Source: Polyangium sp. 15x6
GTDB taxonomy: Bacteria; Myxococcota_A; Polyangia; Polyangiales; Polyangiaceae
Direction of reading: 5' to 3'
Assembly: GCF_029960785.1 (NCBI RefSeq)
Contig: NZ_JASBQE010000086.1
Location: 1 to 53,270, forward strand
Length of the DNA stretch: 53,270 nucleotides
Position numbers and translations under genes: made by a program
The notes under the pieces: generated by a model
Databases searched by the model: none
Told to the model about the DNA's origin: nothing
The model's input: only the letters and a program-made list of their open reading frames with translations
Part shown: positions 1-9,133 of the stretch, in pieces
Numbering within the stretch: the stretch's first letter is position 1
Layout: each line of letters opens with the position of its first letter

Positions 1-122
1 CGGCCGTTGGAAGAACCGCGCATCGCGCGGTTCTTCCACCCCGAGTCCAGGGCTTGCCCTGGTCCGGGTCGAGGGGCGGATAGCCCCCGCGGGGTCCGGG
101 GCAGCGCCCCGGCGCGGCGGCC
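1..122 (-). repeat. Interspersed hairpin repeat, copy 1 (one arm only, cut by window edge)
   Basis: This is one arm of the repeat family described at 5924-6236. It carries four hairpins in series: an A/T-flanked stem around ACCGCGCATCGCGCGGT, CCAGGGCTTGCCCTGG, a GGGGC-to-GCCCC type stem near 73-90, and CCGGGGCAGCGCCCCGG. The arm is of the 'ggaagaa' type, which is the right-hand arm in copy 4, so this copy is inverted relative to copies 2, 3, 5 and 6. It ends 13 bases from the stop codon of the dehydrogenase gene. The other arm and core lie outside the window. Confidence 0.8.
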
Positions 123-134
123 CCAATGCGCAGG

Positions 135-1100
135 TCAGGCGATGAGCCGGAGGGGCGCGCCGGCGTGCCAGGCGAGGATGTCCTCGAGTGCGTCCCGGTA
201 ATACACGGCGAAGTTTTCTCGCGTCACGTAGCCGAGGTGCGGCGTCAGGACGACGTTGGGCAGGCCGAGCAGCGGGTGCTTCGGCGACACGGGCTCCTCT
301 GGGAACACGTCGAGCCCGGCGCCGGCGATACGCTTCGCGTCTAGCACGCCGAGCAGCGCGTCCATGTCCACGAGGCCCGCGCGTGACGTGTTGATGAGAA
401 ATGCCGAGGGTTTCATGGTGGAGAGCTCCTCCACGCCGACGATCCCGCGCGTCCGCTCGCCGAGCACGAGGTGCAGGCTCACGACGTCCGCCGTCCCGAA
501 GAGCGCGGCCTTCTCCACGCGTTTTGCCCCCGCTGCCTTGGCTCGCGTGTCGTTGAGGTTCGGGCTCCAGGCCACCACCTCCATCCCGAACGCATGCCCG
601 ACGCGCGCGACCTGGGTTCCCAGCTTCCCGAGCCCGACCAGGCCGAGCCGCTTGCCGGCGAGCCCCTCGGTCAACCCCGTCTGCCAGACTCCCAGGCGGA
701 GCGCCTTGTCTTCGGCTGGGATGCGCTTCACGAGCGCCAGGATCAGGCCCCAGGTGAGCTCTGCCGTCGGCGTGCCGGCCGAGCGTGTACCCGAGACGGT
801 GATCCCACGCGCGCGACAGGCCGCGAGATCGATCGCCGCGTTTCGCGCCCCGGTCGTCACCAGGAGCCGCAGGTTCGGCAGGTTTTCGATGAGAGCGGCC
901 GGGAACCGGGTCCGCTCTCGCATGGCGACGATCACGTCGAACGGGCGTAGCGCCGCGATGAGCTCGTCACGATCGGTGATGTGCCGATCGAACACCACGA
1001 ACTCGCTGCCTGGCGGCAGGCGGCGAAAGTCCGCGAGGCTCTCTGCCACGCGAAGGTAGTCATCGAGGATGGCGACTTTCGGCGGGTTCTTGACGGTCAT
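135..1100 (-). CDS. D-2-hydroxyacid dehydrogenase family protein (PGDH-like)
   Basis: 321 residues, the usual length for NAD-dependent D-2-hydroxyacid dehydrogenases, cytosolic enzymes that interconvert 2-keto and D-2-hydroxy acids. The Rossmann signature G156-x-G158-x-x-G161 is present and is followed by an acidic/polar strand end. The catalytic triad of the family is visible as R240 (NTSRAG), E269 (FPEEP) and H288 (LTPHLG). The ATG at 1100 is the first in frame. The substrate cannot be read from the sequence: 3-phosphoglycerate, glyoxylate/hydroxypyruvate and lactate-type enzymes all share these motifs, and no serine-pathway neighbour or ACT domain is present to favour SerA. Transcription runs into repeat copy 1. 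Confidence 0.88.
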   Translation of the reverse strand: MTVKNPPKVAILDDYLRVAESLADFRRLPPGSEFVVFDRHITDRDELIAALRPFDVIVAMRERTRFPAALIENLPNLRLLVTTGARNAAIDLAACRARGITVSGTRSAGTPTAELTWGLILALVKRIPAEDKALRLGVWQTGLTEGLAGKRLGLVGLGKLGTQVARVGHAFGMEVVAWSPNLNDTRAKAAGAKRVEKAALFGTADVVSLHLVLGERTRGIVGVEELSTMKPSAFLINTSRAGLVDMDALLGVLDAKRIAGAGLDVFPEEPVSPKHPLLGLPNVVLTPHLGYVTRENFAVYYRDALEDILAWHAGAPLRLIA

Positions 1101-1195
1101 GCGTACAGACTAGTTGGAACGCTCGCCTTCACGCACAACAAAAGCACCGAACCGACGGGCTGATACGGTTGGGAATGGCCGGCAATGCGGCGCAA

Positions 1196-1478
1196 CGGTC
1201 ATTTCCCGAAGGGGAAAATGTCCCGCCGCCGCCGCGGGGCGGGTGCGCGCGCGGGCGAGCGGCCCCCGCGGCGGATCCGGGAGCGTTGCGAGATGGGGAA
1301 ACCGGTCCGGGCCCCGGAGCTGGGGCGTTTTCCCGGACGGGAAACGTGCCCGTCCGCGCGTCCGGGAGCGTTGCGCGGACGGGAAACGCTCCTGGGAGGA
1401 CGAGCGGGCGCGTTGCGAGACGTCGCAACGCACCCCGCCGCCGGATCCTGGCGCGTTGAGAAGAGGAGAAACGCGCGT
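1196..1478. repeat. Cluster of short hairpins in the 1.1-1.57 kb intergenic region
   Basis: The 472-base gap between the dehydrogenase start and the next gene holds a string of related short inverted repeats. Examples are CGTTTTCCCGGACGGGAAACG (1326-1346; nearly perfect), GGAGCGTT paired with AACGCTCC (about 1365-1392), a 9-bp stem GCGTTGCGA/TCGCAACGC with a GACG loop (about 1409-1430), and CGCGTT/AACGCG (about 1452-1475). Weaker members occur near 1200 and 1284. Spacing is roughly 40-45 bases. The elements share CGTTGCG and GGGAAACG words. No coding sense is apparent, and the region could hold promoters for both flanking genes. Confidence 0.6.
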
Positions 1479-1572
1479 TTCTTCGTTCCGGGGTGCGTTT
1501 CCGCGGATTTCAGCGCGCTCGGCTGCCCCGCCGCGGTTTTCGTCTACCATGGCGCCCGCCTTGGGCCCCTTC

Positions 1573-2571
1573 ATGTCCCGCCTGCGCCGCTGCTCACCTT
1601 CCCTGCCTCCGGCGCTCGCCCTCTTCGCCACGCTCGCAGCCGTCCCCGAGGCCTCCGCGGCATCCCTGCCCCGCCTCGTGGTCGAGCGCGCGCCGGAAGC
1701 GGCTGATTGTCCCGACGCCGCAACCCTTGCCGCCGCCGTCGAGCGCCAGATGCAGCGCCCTGCACTCGATCCGGAAGGCGCGGACCCGTCGGCCCCGGTG
1801 TACGAGGTGCACGTCGTCCGCTCGGAGGACGGGTACGCCGCGACGTTGAAGGCGGGCGACCTCACGCGGCAGCTCTCCGACCCGGGATCCACCTGCGACG
1901 AGCTCGCCGATGCGCTCGCCCTGACCCTGGCCATCCTGCTCGACAGCGAGCCCGCGGCACCGCCGCCTCCGCCGCCACCGCCGCCGCCGCCTCCGCCCCC
2001 GCCTCCGCCCCCGCCCCCGCGCCCGGCCGACCGGGACCTCTCCTTCCACCTCGGCGCCGTCGCAACCGCTGGATTCCTCACGCCTTTCTCCCCCGCCGTC
2101 ACCGGCGAGGTCGCTCTCCGCCTCGGCAGAGCCTCCTTCGGCGTCGGCGTCTTCGGCCTCCCTGGCACCTCCATCGACGTCGCCGCCGGCCAGGTCCGCC
2201 TTTGGCTCGTCGCGGCCACGGCGCGGGCCTGCGGCGCCGTCGTCGACCCGCCCCGCGGCGTCCGCGTCTCCTTGTGCGCCGAGCCCTTCCTCGGCGCCGT
2301 CCACGGCGAGGGCCGCGGCTTCGAGGCCAACCGCGAGGGCTCCCGCCCCTGGATCGCCCTCGGCGGCACCGGGATCCTCGAAGGCCCCCTCGCCGGCCGC
2401 CTCGGCTGGTCCGTCCGCCTCGGCGTCGCCGTGCCGCTGCTTTCCTACGCCTTCACCGTGGACGTGCCCACGGGCCCGGACCCGGATGCCCCGACCACCA
2501 CCGCCACGGCCTTCCAGCCCACGCCCATGAGCGGATTTCTCGGCGCAGGCCTCCGCTGGACGATTCCGTGA
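1573..2571 (+). CDS. Hypothetical envelope protein with signal peptide and polyproline linker
   Basis: About 332 residues from the ATG at 1573; an in-frame ATG at 1549 adds eight residues. The chosen start gives a clean Sec signal: a basic MSRLRRC head, a hydrophobic core and an ASA cleavage site. A first domain of about 100 residues contains alternating strands and a conserved-looking STCDELADAL stretch. It is followed by an almost pure proline run (roughly residues 125-147) and then a Gly/Ala-rich second domain of alternating hydrophobic strands that ends in LRWTIP, an ending compatible with an outer-membrane beta structure. It lies just upstream of and co-directional with the sigma-factor gene. 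The family is not recognised; a cell-envelope role is inferred from the signal peptide only. Confidence 0.7.
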   Translation: MSRLRRCSPSLPPALALFATLAAVPEASAASLPRLVVERAPEAADCPDAATLAAAVERQMQRPALDPEGADPSAPVYEVHVVRSEDGYAATLKAGDLTRQLSDPGSTCDELADALALTLAILLDSEPAAPPPPPPPPPPPPPPPPPPPPRPADRDLSFHLGAVATAGFLTPFSPAVTGEVALRLGRASFGVGVFGLPGTSIDVAAGQVRLWLVAATARACGAVVDPPRGVRVSLCAEPFLGAVHGEGRGFEANREGSRPWIALGGTGILEGPLAGRLGWSVRLGVAVPLLSYAFTVDVPTGPDPDAPTTTATAFQPTPMSGFLGAGLRWTIP

Positions 2572-2629
2572 TGGCGAACGGCCCCTGCCTCCACCCAGCC
2601 AGGGCCATGACCGCGGACGCTGTCACTCC

Positions 2630-3205
2630 ATGAACTTCCGGCAGCTCTACGACGAGCACTTCCCGTTCGTCTGGCGCTCCCTGCGCCGCCTCGGGATCCG
2701 CGAGAGCGACCTCGCCGACGCCGTGCAAGACGTGTTTCTCGTCGTTCACCGGCGGCTGCCCGAGTTCGAGGGACGATCGAAGATGAGCACCTGGATCTTC
2801 GGCATCTGCTTCCGGGTCGCCGGCGATCGTCGCAAGGCCGCCCGCGCCGCCGACCGCCGCGACGGGGGCGACGAGCCCTTGCTCCACACGCCCGACGAGC
2901 GCGCCGACGTGGCCGCGGAGGCCGAGCGCCGCCGCGAGCTCGCGCAGCTCGAAGCGTTGCTCGACGAGCTGCCGCTCGATCAGCGCGCGGTCTTCACGTT
3001 GTTCGAGCTCGAAGGCATGACGGGCGAGGACATCGCCCAGACGCTGGAGCTGCCCCTCGGCACGGTGTACTCGCGCCTCCGGCTCGCCCGCGAGGCCTTC
3101 CGGCGGGGCGCGGCGCGCTCGCAGGCGCGCGACCGGTTTTACATGGCCCCGTCCCCGAAGGCCCCGGGGAGCGCCCTCACGAATCAGGCAGGAGGGAAGC
3201 GATGA
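2630..3205 (+). CDS. ECF-type RNA polymerase sigma factor
   Basis: 191 residues, typical of extracytoplasmic-function sigma factors. Region 2 is seen at about residues 5-72 (LYDEHFPFVWRSLRRLG, then DAVQDVFLVVHRRL and STWIFGICFRVAGDRRKA), and region 4 at about 130-175 (LDELPLDQRAVFTLFELEG followed by the helix-turn-helix GEDIAQTLELPLGTVYSRLR). Region 3 is absent, as expected. The stop overlaps the start of the next gene by four bases (ATGA), so the two are translationally coupled. In this family such a partner often encodes the anti-sigma factor. The ATG at 2630 lacks a clear ribosome-binding site, but upstream ATGs are blocked by stops. Confidence 0.92.
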   Translation: MNFRQLYDEHFPFVWRSLRRLGIRESDLADAVQDVFLVVHRRLPEFEGRSKMSTWIFGICFRVAGDRRKAARAADRRDGGDEPLLHTPDERADVAAEAERRRELAQLEALLDELPLDQRAVFTLFELEGMTGEDIAQTLELPLGTVYSRLRLAREAFRRGAARSQARDRFYMAPSPKAPGSALTNQAGGKR

Positions 3206-4041
3206 GCGACCCGAGGCGATGGATGGAGGAAGGCGCGGACGCCGCGCCGCACGAGCGCGCGCTCCTTCGAGCGGGGCTCGACATGGCCCCGCCGGCCGGC
3301 GCGGAGGATGCGATCTGGGCCGCGCTGAGCGCCAAGATCGGCCCGGGCGGAGGCGGAGGAGATGGGGGCGGCGGCGCCTCGGGCAGCGCGGGGGCGCCGG
3401 AGCAGGCAGCGACGGCGACCTCGTCGACGGCCAGCGCCTCGGGGGCGATCGGCGTCGCGAAGGGTGTTTTCGTGGGGCTCCTCGGCGCGGCGATCGTCGC
3501 GGGCGCCGTCGCGGCGCTCGTACCCACGAAGGAGCCACCGCCGGCTGCGCCGAGGATCGAGCCCACGGCGGAGGCGGTGATCGAGCCGCCGCGCGCGCCG
3601 GAGCCGGACGTTCCGCCGCCCGAAGCCGCGCCCGCGCCGGCTCCGGCCACGGAGGACGAGCCGCCGAAGAGCGCCCCGCCGCGGAGGTCCGCCGCGGCCG
3701 TCCCCTCGGCGAGCGTCGAGCCCCCTGCCCCCTCGCCCGCTGTCGATCCCGCGGCGGCCGCGCGCGCCGAGCGGGCGAGCCGTCTGCGCGAGGAGCGGAC
3801 GGCCCTCGGGGACGCGCGCGCGGCGCTCCGGGCCGGCGATACGGCGGGCGCGCTGCAAAAGCTCGAAGCCATGGGGGATCGTTTTCCCAACGGCACCCTC
3901 GCGCAGGAGCGCGAGGCGCTGGCCATCGAGGCCCTCGCCCGGGCCGGTCAAACCGCCGCCGCCTCCGAGCGCGCCGCCGCCTTCCTCCGCGCCCACCCGA
4001 CGAGCGCGCACGCGAAGAAGCTCCGCGGCTTCGTCCGATGA
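3202..4041 (+). CDS. Single-pass membrane protein coupled to the ECF sigma factor (candidate anti-sigma)
   Basis: 279 residues. A short cytoplasmic head (1-85) contains the start MSDPRRWMEEGADAAPHERALLRAG, interrupted here for length only. A Gly-rich stretch follows, then one transmembrane helix (about 87-107), a long Pro/Ala/Glu linker, and a C-terminal helical region (about 185-279). That region reads like tetratricopeptide units (ARAALRAGDTAGALQKLEAM, then EALAIEALARAGQ). AGGAGG lies seven bases before the ATG, and the four-base overlap with the sigma gene suggests stoichiometric expression. The topology fits a membrane anti-sigma factor that senses envelope state, but the canonical zinc-binding HxxxCxxC motif is absent, so this role is inferred from context. 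Confidence 0.75.
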   Translation: MSDPRRWMEEGADAAPHERALLRAGLDMAPPAGAEDAIWAALSAKIGPGGGGGDGGGGASGSAGAPEQAATATSSTASASGAIGVAKGVFVGLLGAAIVAGAVAALVPTKEPPPAAPRIEPTAEAVIEPPRAPEPDVPPPEAAPAPAPATEDEPPKSAPPRRSAAAVPSASVEPPAPSPAVDPAAAARAERASRLREERTALGDARAALRAGDTAGALQKLEAMGDRFPNGTLAQEREALAIEALARAGQTAAASERAAAFLRAHPTSAHAKKLRGFVR

Positions 4042-4151
4042 AACCCCCCATTCGCATTTTTTGAAATGGCGCCCGGCGCCTCGGTCCACCCATATCGCAC
4101 GAACCTGGTGCCGGCCGACGTCCGGCGGCGCCGCGTGCAAAGGAGAATGTC

Positions 4152-5909
4152 ATGGGCCAGCGATCTGCAATGACGTTGTTTTCGTGTATCCTCGGCCTCG
4201 GCGTGACGGGTATCGCATGCCAGGGCGTGGTCAACGTGGGCGGCGGCAGCAATGAGTCGCCGCTCCCCAAAGCGAACAAAGTCGACCTTCTGCTCGTCGT
4301 GGACAACTCGCGGTCCATGGCCGACAAGCAGGAGGTCCTCGCGCGAGCGACCGAAGACCTCGTACAATCGCTCGCGAACCCGCCGTGCGTGGACGCGAAC
4401 GGCGTCGTGGTGTCGACACCGTCGACGGCCGTCGAACCCTGCCCGGCGGGCCAGGTGCGAAGGCACGTGCCCGTGACCGACATCCATATCGGCGTGATCA
4501 GCTCGAGCCTCGGTGGCCGTGGCGCCAAGACTTGCCCGGACGTCGTCGGCAACGACGCGACCTGCTCGCCGAACCCCAACCTGACGAACAACGACAGGGC
4601 CCACCTGCTGACGCGCGCCGACGCGTGCGGCATCACGCCGGAGGTGCCGACCCACGAGAACAAGGGGTTCCTCGTCTGGGATCCCATCGGGGCGCTCTCG
4701 CCGCCGAGCACCGCGGGCGAGCTCGCGCAAAAACTCTCCAACATCGTCCGCGGCGTCGGGCAGATCGGATGCGGATACGAGTCGCAGCTCGAGAGCTGGT
4801 ATCGTTTCCTCGCCGACCCCGAGCCTTACGAGTCGATCAGCGTCGTGAATTTCGAGGCCACGCCCCAGGACATCGACACCGAGCTGCTCGAGCAGCGCCG
4901 CAATTTCCTACGGCCGGATTCGATGCTCGTGATCCTGGCGCTCACCGACGAGAACGACTGCTCCATCAAGGAGACGGGCCTCCATTACCTTGTCGCGGAG
5001 CCCGACCGGCTGCCGCGGCCGCGCAGCGAATGCGCGACGAACCCGAACGACCCGTGCTGCAAGTCGTGCGGCGTGGATCCCGGCGATTGCCCCGTCGATC
5101 CAACCTGCTTCGGCCCCCAGGGGGACATCCTCCGTCTGAGCACGAACGAGGACCCGATCAATCTGCGTTGCTTCGACCCGAAGCGCCGCTTCGGGATCGA
5201 CTTCCTCCACCCCGTGGATCGATACATCAACGCCTTGACCCAGCCCACGGTCACGACGCGCGCGGGGGACGTCGTCCCGAACCCCATCTTCTCGGACCTC
5301 GATCCGAGCGACACGAACGAGACGATCCGCGATCCGGGGCTCGTCTTCGTGGCCGGTATCGTCGGTGTGCCCTGGCAAGACATCGCGCGGGACCCGTCGA
5401 ACCTCGCAGCCGGCTACAAGAACGCGGAGGAGCTCACGCAAAGCGGAGCCTGGAGCGCCCTTCTAGGCGATCCCGCGACGTTCACGCCGCCGACGAACCC
5501 GTACATGATCGAGTCCATCGGGAAACGCACGGGGGTCCCGGCCGGCAATGTGAAGAACGGAGGCGACCGCAGCACGAACAACGAGGATCTGCAATACGCC
5601 TGCACCTTCCCCCTGGTCGAGCCGCGCGATTGCAGCGACGAGTCGAGCTCGATACCGTGCGATTGCTTCAGTGTGAACAACGACAGCCCGCTCTGCGCGC
5701 CGAACCCAAACGACGGCGGCGCGCGCACGCTGCAAGTCGCAGCCAAGGCCTACCCGAGCCCCCGCACGATGAGCGTAATCGAGGGCGTGGGCAACCAAGG
5801 CGTGCTCACCTCGATCTGCCCGTCCCAGCTCACGGACACGAGCGCCCCGGATTACGCATACCGCCCAGTGGTCCAAGCCCTCGTCGAGCGCATGGCAAAC
5901 CGGCTCTGA
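4152..5909 (+). CDS. VWA-domain lipoprotein
   Basis: 585 residues. The N-terminus is a lipoprotein signal with a lipobox ending at C23 (TGIAC), so the protein is expected to be anchored in the membrane. A von Willebrand A-type domain starts with the metal-ion site DLLLVVDNSRSM (D51-x-S53-x-S55), and a second conserved strand reads MLVILALTDENDC. Many cysteines occur across the middle (for example PCCKSCG and CPVDPTCFG), typical of secreted disulfide-bonded proteins. The ATG at 4152 has an AGGAG five to nine bases upstream. The partner is unknown; VWA proteins of this kind usually mediate metal-dependent protein contacts at the cell surface. The stop is followed after 14 bases by repeat copy 2. 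Confidence 0.85.
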   Translation: MGQRSAMTLFSCILGLGVTGIACQGVVNVGGGSNESPLPKANKVDLLLVVDNSRSMADKQEVLARATEDLVQSLANPPCVDANGVVVSTPSTAVEPCPAGQVRRHVPVTDIHIGVISSSLGGRGAKTCPDVVGNDATCSPNPNLTNNDRAHLLTRADACGITPEVPTHENKGFLVWDPIGALSPPSTAGELAQKLSNIVRGVGQIGCGYESQLESWYRFLADPEPYESISVVNFEATPQDIDTELLEQRRNFLRPDSMLVILALTDENDCSIKETGLHYLVAEPDRLPRPRSECATNPNDPCCKSCGVDPGDCPVDPTCFGPQGDILRLSTNEDPINLRCFDPKRRFGIDFLHPVDRYINALTQPTVTTRAGDVVPNPIFSDLDPSDTNETIRDPGLVFVAGIVGVPWQDIARDPSNLAAGYKNAEELTQSGAWSALLGDPATFTPPTNPYMIESIGKRTGVPAGNVKNGGDRSTNNEDLQYACTFPLVEPRDCSDESSSIPCDCFSVNNDSPLCAPNPNDGGARTLQVAAKAYPSPRTMSVIEGVGNQGVLTSICPSQLTDTSAPDYAYRPVVQALVERMANRL

Positions 5910-5923
5910 TGTGGATTGGGGAC

Positions 5924-6236
5924 GCCGCGCCGGGGCGCTGCCCCGGACCCCGCGGGGGCTGTCCGCCCCTCGACCCGGACCAGGCACGGCCTGGACCGAG
6001 GGTGGAAGAACTGCGCGATGCGCAGTTCTTCCAACGGGCCCGTTGGAAGACCAGGGACAGCGTTGCCGATTGCAAGGTCAGCGAGGCTGTCTTGGTTGGC
6101 AGGGCTCGTTCCTCGGCCTGTTCGATGAACTGCGCATCGCGCAGTTCATCGACCCCGGGTCCAGCGCTTGCGCTGGTCCGGGTCCAGGGGCGGATAGCCC
6201 CTGGTGGGGCCTGGGGCAACGCCCCAGCGCGGCGGC
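5924..6236 (+). repeat. Interspersed hairpin repeat, copy 2 (reference copy)
   Basis: About 313 bp that fills the convergent gap between the VWA lipoprotein and the first histidine kinase. Two mirrored arms of about 110 bp enclose a core of about 90 bp. Each arm has four hairpins: a GGGGC..GCCCC stem, a stem between AGGGGC and GCCCCT blocks, a stem of the CCAGCGCTTGCGCTGG type, and a stem around ACTGCGCATCGCGCAGT. The core contains GGCTGTCTTGGTTGGCAG, which recurs in copies 3, 4 (as complement) and 6. There is no open frame with protein-like composition across the element. The right arm stops four bases before the kinase stop codon. Confidence 0.88.
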
Positions 6237-6239
6237 CCA

Positions 6240-8993
6240 TCACGCGCCCTTGCTGATGGGCAGCGAAAACGTGAATGTGGTGCTCTCCCCTGGGACGCTC
6301 TCGGCCTCGACGCGCCCCCCGTGCGCTTCCACGAGACCACGCACGATGTAAAGCCCGAGGCCGAGGCCCTTGATGGCCCCGCCTCTCGCGCGCCCCCGCT
6401 GGAACCGCTCGAACAAGGCTCGCATGTCCTCGGCCAGGATGCCCGGCCCCTGATTGCGCACTGCCACCGTGATCTCGGCTTCACGCCTCTCTGCGACGAC
6501 CTCGATTGACGTCCCGGGGGTCCCGTATTTGAGTGCGTTCGAGAGCAGGTTCTCTGCGACCTGCTCGAGCCGCTGCCCGTCCACGGAGATTGCGGGAAGC
6601 TCGCCGCGGATCGAGAGACTGACGCGATCGCGGTCGCTGCTCGCCTCGATCACCCGCGCGAGCAGCGCTGGGATGTCGGTCGGCGCGCGCACGAGCTCCA
6701 GCCGGTGCGCCTCGATTCGTGACAGATCGAGCAGATCGCCGATCATGCGCCCGAGCCGCTCCGCGCTCTCGACGATCCGCTCGGCGCGGCGGCGCGCCGT
6801 GGGGTCGGCCGACGCGCGCGCGAGCATTGACGCGAGGGTCATGATCGTCGTGACTGGCTGGCGCAGGTCGTGGGCCACCACGCTCGTCCATTCCTGCCGC
6901 ATTCGCTCGAGCTCCTTCAGCGGCGTGATGTCCTCGTAGGTCACGACGGTCCCGAGGTGTTGGCCTGCCTCGCTGTGAATGGGCGACGCATTCGTCAGGA
7001 CCGGCACGTCGGGCTTGTCTGGGGCACGGATGAGCATCTCCCGCCCGGTCACCACCTCGCCGCGCATGCCCCGCTCGATCGATAGGTCCCCTCGGGGCAC
7101 GGGCGTGCCATCTGGCAGGCGGAGCCGCTTCCGTATCTTTCCGAGCGCGTCCGGATCCGAGTTGGCCACGCCGAGCAGCTCCTCGGCCCTCCGGTTCATC
7201 ACGTACCGCGCCCCCTTCTCCAGCTCGCAGAGCACGATGCCGATGGGCGACCGGTCGATCACGGCCCGCAGCCAGCGCCGCTCGGTCGAGAGGGCATCGA
7301 CGAGCCGTTCGCGCTCCGCTTCCAGCCGCCGCTGCTCGGTCACATCGTCGTCGATGGCGAAGGCACCGAGGATTCGCCCCTCCGGATCACGCACCGGCGC
7401 GGCCGAGTTCAGGATGAGCCTGTGGGGGCCGTCGAAGGCCTCGATCTCGATGAGATCGTTCCGCGTGGCCTCGCCATTCCGTAGCGCGCGCATGAGCGCC
7501 CATTCCTCGGTCTCGACCCTCTTGCCCGTATCGGCCCACCATGCCTTGTATTCGCCGAACCGCTCCGGCCCGACGAGCCGTGCCCCGCCCCAGATGTTTC
7601 GTCCGGCGGGGTTGACCAGGACGAGCTGGCCGCGCTCGTCGGAGACCCATACTCCGACCGGCAAGGCCTCGAGCACCTGCCGGAAGAGGAGCTCGCTCTT
7701 CTGGAGCGCCGTCTCCGCGCGGCGCTGCTCCGTCACGTCCAGGACCGTCCCGCACATCCGGATCGGGCGCCCCTGGTCGTCGCGGAACACGTCGCCTTCC
7801 GCGTGCACGATCCGCTCCCGGCCGTCCTCGACCACGATGCGGAGATCGTGCGAATACGTGAGCGTCCCTTCGAGGGCTCGCCGAACCGCCTCGTCCACGT
7901 TCGCGCGATCATCCGGGTGCACGACCGAGAGAAAATCCTCGTAGGCCCTCGTCTCGGCCCCGGGAGGCAGGCCGAAGAGGCGGCAGCACTCGTCCGACCA
8001 CGAGACCTCGTTCGTGTCGACCTCCCATTGCCAGCTCCCGATGTGGGCGATCCGCTGGGCGCGGGCGAGGCGCTCCTCGATCCGGCGAAGCTCCTCCTCG
8101 GATTGCTTGCGTGCGGTGACGTCCCGGAGGATGCCCATGTGCAGGCCCGGAACGAAATGGGCCTGCGCGGTGAACTCGCAGACGAGCGTGCTGCCGTCGG
8201 CGCGGACGAACGTCCCCTCGGCTCGCCAGTGCCCCACCCTGAGGAATTCGGACCAGTTCGCCCGGGCCTGGGCCCTGTATTCGGGTGGCCGGAGCTCGAA
8301 CACGTTGCACTGCAAGAGCTCGTCCCGAGACGCACCGAAGAGCTCGCAGGTGCGCGGGTTGACGTCGACCAGGTGTCCTGCGTCGTCGGCGACGACGATA
8401 CAGTCGAGCGCGTGCTCGAAGAGCCGCCGGTATTTCCAATCGGTCTCCGTGGCCGCCCGGGTCGCGGCCGCCAGCGATGCAGCGATGAGGCCCGTGAGCG
8501 CCGAGAGCATCGGTAACGACCGATCCCGGCCGTTCTCGGCCCGCGACGTGAAGCAAACCAGCACGCCGAGCAGACGTTCTTCGGCGACGAGCGGCGCCGC
8601 CAGGGCTCGCTGGCCACAGCCGAGCACCGCGGCCGCGTGGAGGTCCGAGGGGACGTCCTTGGCTGCGACATCGACGTCCGCGGCCCTCCGCGTGCGCGCC
8701 ACGTGAGCGGCCAGGCTCGCCGATTCCAGCGGGAGCGAGCCGATGCGGTCGAGAAGCGCCTCGGGCGCGCCGCGATGCGCCGAAATTGAGAGCGTACGCT
8801 CGTCCCCGCTGACGCCATAGACGAGCGTCACGTCCCCGCCGAGCGCCGCGGCCACGAGCTCGACGGCGAGCCGGTGCGCGTCCCGGGGCTCGCTCGCGCT
8901 GCGGAGGAGGCCCGTCGCAAGCTTCGAGAAGACGTCTGCGTGATCTGTAAAAATGCCGTTGTCGGAATGAATGACCTCGTCAGCATCCAACAT
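6240..8993 (-). CDS. GAF/multi-PAS sensor histidine kinase (orphan)
   Basis: 917 residues from the ATG at 8993; a longer frame upstream would run into the neighbouring kinase gene and is rejected. The order is a GAF domain (about 25-180), then four PAS/PAC units (about 195-690, including CIVVADDAGHLVDVNPRTC and ahIGSWQWEVD-type starts), then the kinase core. The phosphoacceptor is H708 in VVAHDLRQP. The ATP-binding lid is complete: N box NLLSNALKYG, G1 RNQGPG, F box FERF and G2 KGLGLGLYIV. No transmembrane helix is visible, so it is probably a cytosolic sensor. No response regulator is adjacent. It lies 140 bases downstream of a close paralogue and may be co-transcribed with it. Confidence 0.9.
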   Translation of the reverse strand: MLDADEVIHSDNGIFTDHADVFSKLATGLLRSASEPRDAHRLAVELVAAALGGDVTLVYGVSGDERTLSISAHRGAPEALLDRIGSLPLESASLAAHVARTRRAADVDVAAKDVPSDLHAAAVLGCGQRALAAPLVAEERLLGVLVCFTSRAENGRDRSLPMLSALTGLIAASLAAATRAATETDWKYRRLFEHALDCIVVADDAGHLVDVNPRTCELFGASRDELLQCNVFELRPPEYRAQARANWSEFLRVGHWRAEGTFVRADGSTLVCEFTAQAHFVPGLHMGILRDVTARKQSEEELRRIEERLARAQRIAHIGSWQWEVDTNEVSWSDECCRLFGLPPGAETRAYEDFLSVVHPDDRANVDEAVRRALEGTLTYSHDLRIVVEDGRERIVHAEGDVFRDDQGRPIRMCGTVLDVTEQRRAETALQKSELLFRQVLEALPVGVWVSDERGQLVLVNPAGRNIWGGARLVGPERFGEYKAWWADTGKRVETEEWALMRALRNGEATRNDLIEIEAFDGPHRLILNSAAPVRDPEGRILGAFAIDDDVTEQRRLEAERERLVDALSTERRWLRAVIDRSPIGIVLCELEKGARYVMNRRAEELLGVANSDPDALGKIRKRLRLPDGTPVPRGDLSIERGMRGEVVTGREMLIRAPDKPDVPVLTNASPIHSEAGQHLGTVVTYEDITPLKELERMRQEWTSVVAHDLRQPVTTIMTLASMLARASADPTARRRAERIVESAERLGRMIGDLLDLSRIEAHRLELVRAPTDIPALLARVIEASSDRDRVSLSIRGELPAISVDGQRLEQVAENLLSNALKYGTPGTSIEVVAERREAEITVAVRNQGPGILAEDMRALFERFQRGRARGGAIKGLGLGLYIVRGLVEAHGGRVEAESVPGESTTFTFSLPISKGA

Positions 8994-9133
8994 ATCTCGC
9001 CTGCTGCGCCCCGCCGCTCGGAGAGCGCGTGGATAACGCTCCCAATACAAACCATGCACACGGCGGCGTGTCACGCTGATTGCCGATCGAATGCCATGGC
9101 CCGCCCCGGCAGGACGGCTACCGCCGCTGCCCG

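Noticed and set aside
2453-4744. 763-residue minus-strand frame opposite the sigma factor and VWA genes
   Set aside because: The opposite strand carries a recognised ECF sigma factor and a lipoprotein with a MIDAS motif; this frame has no motif.
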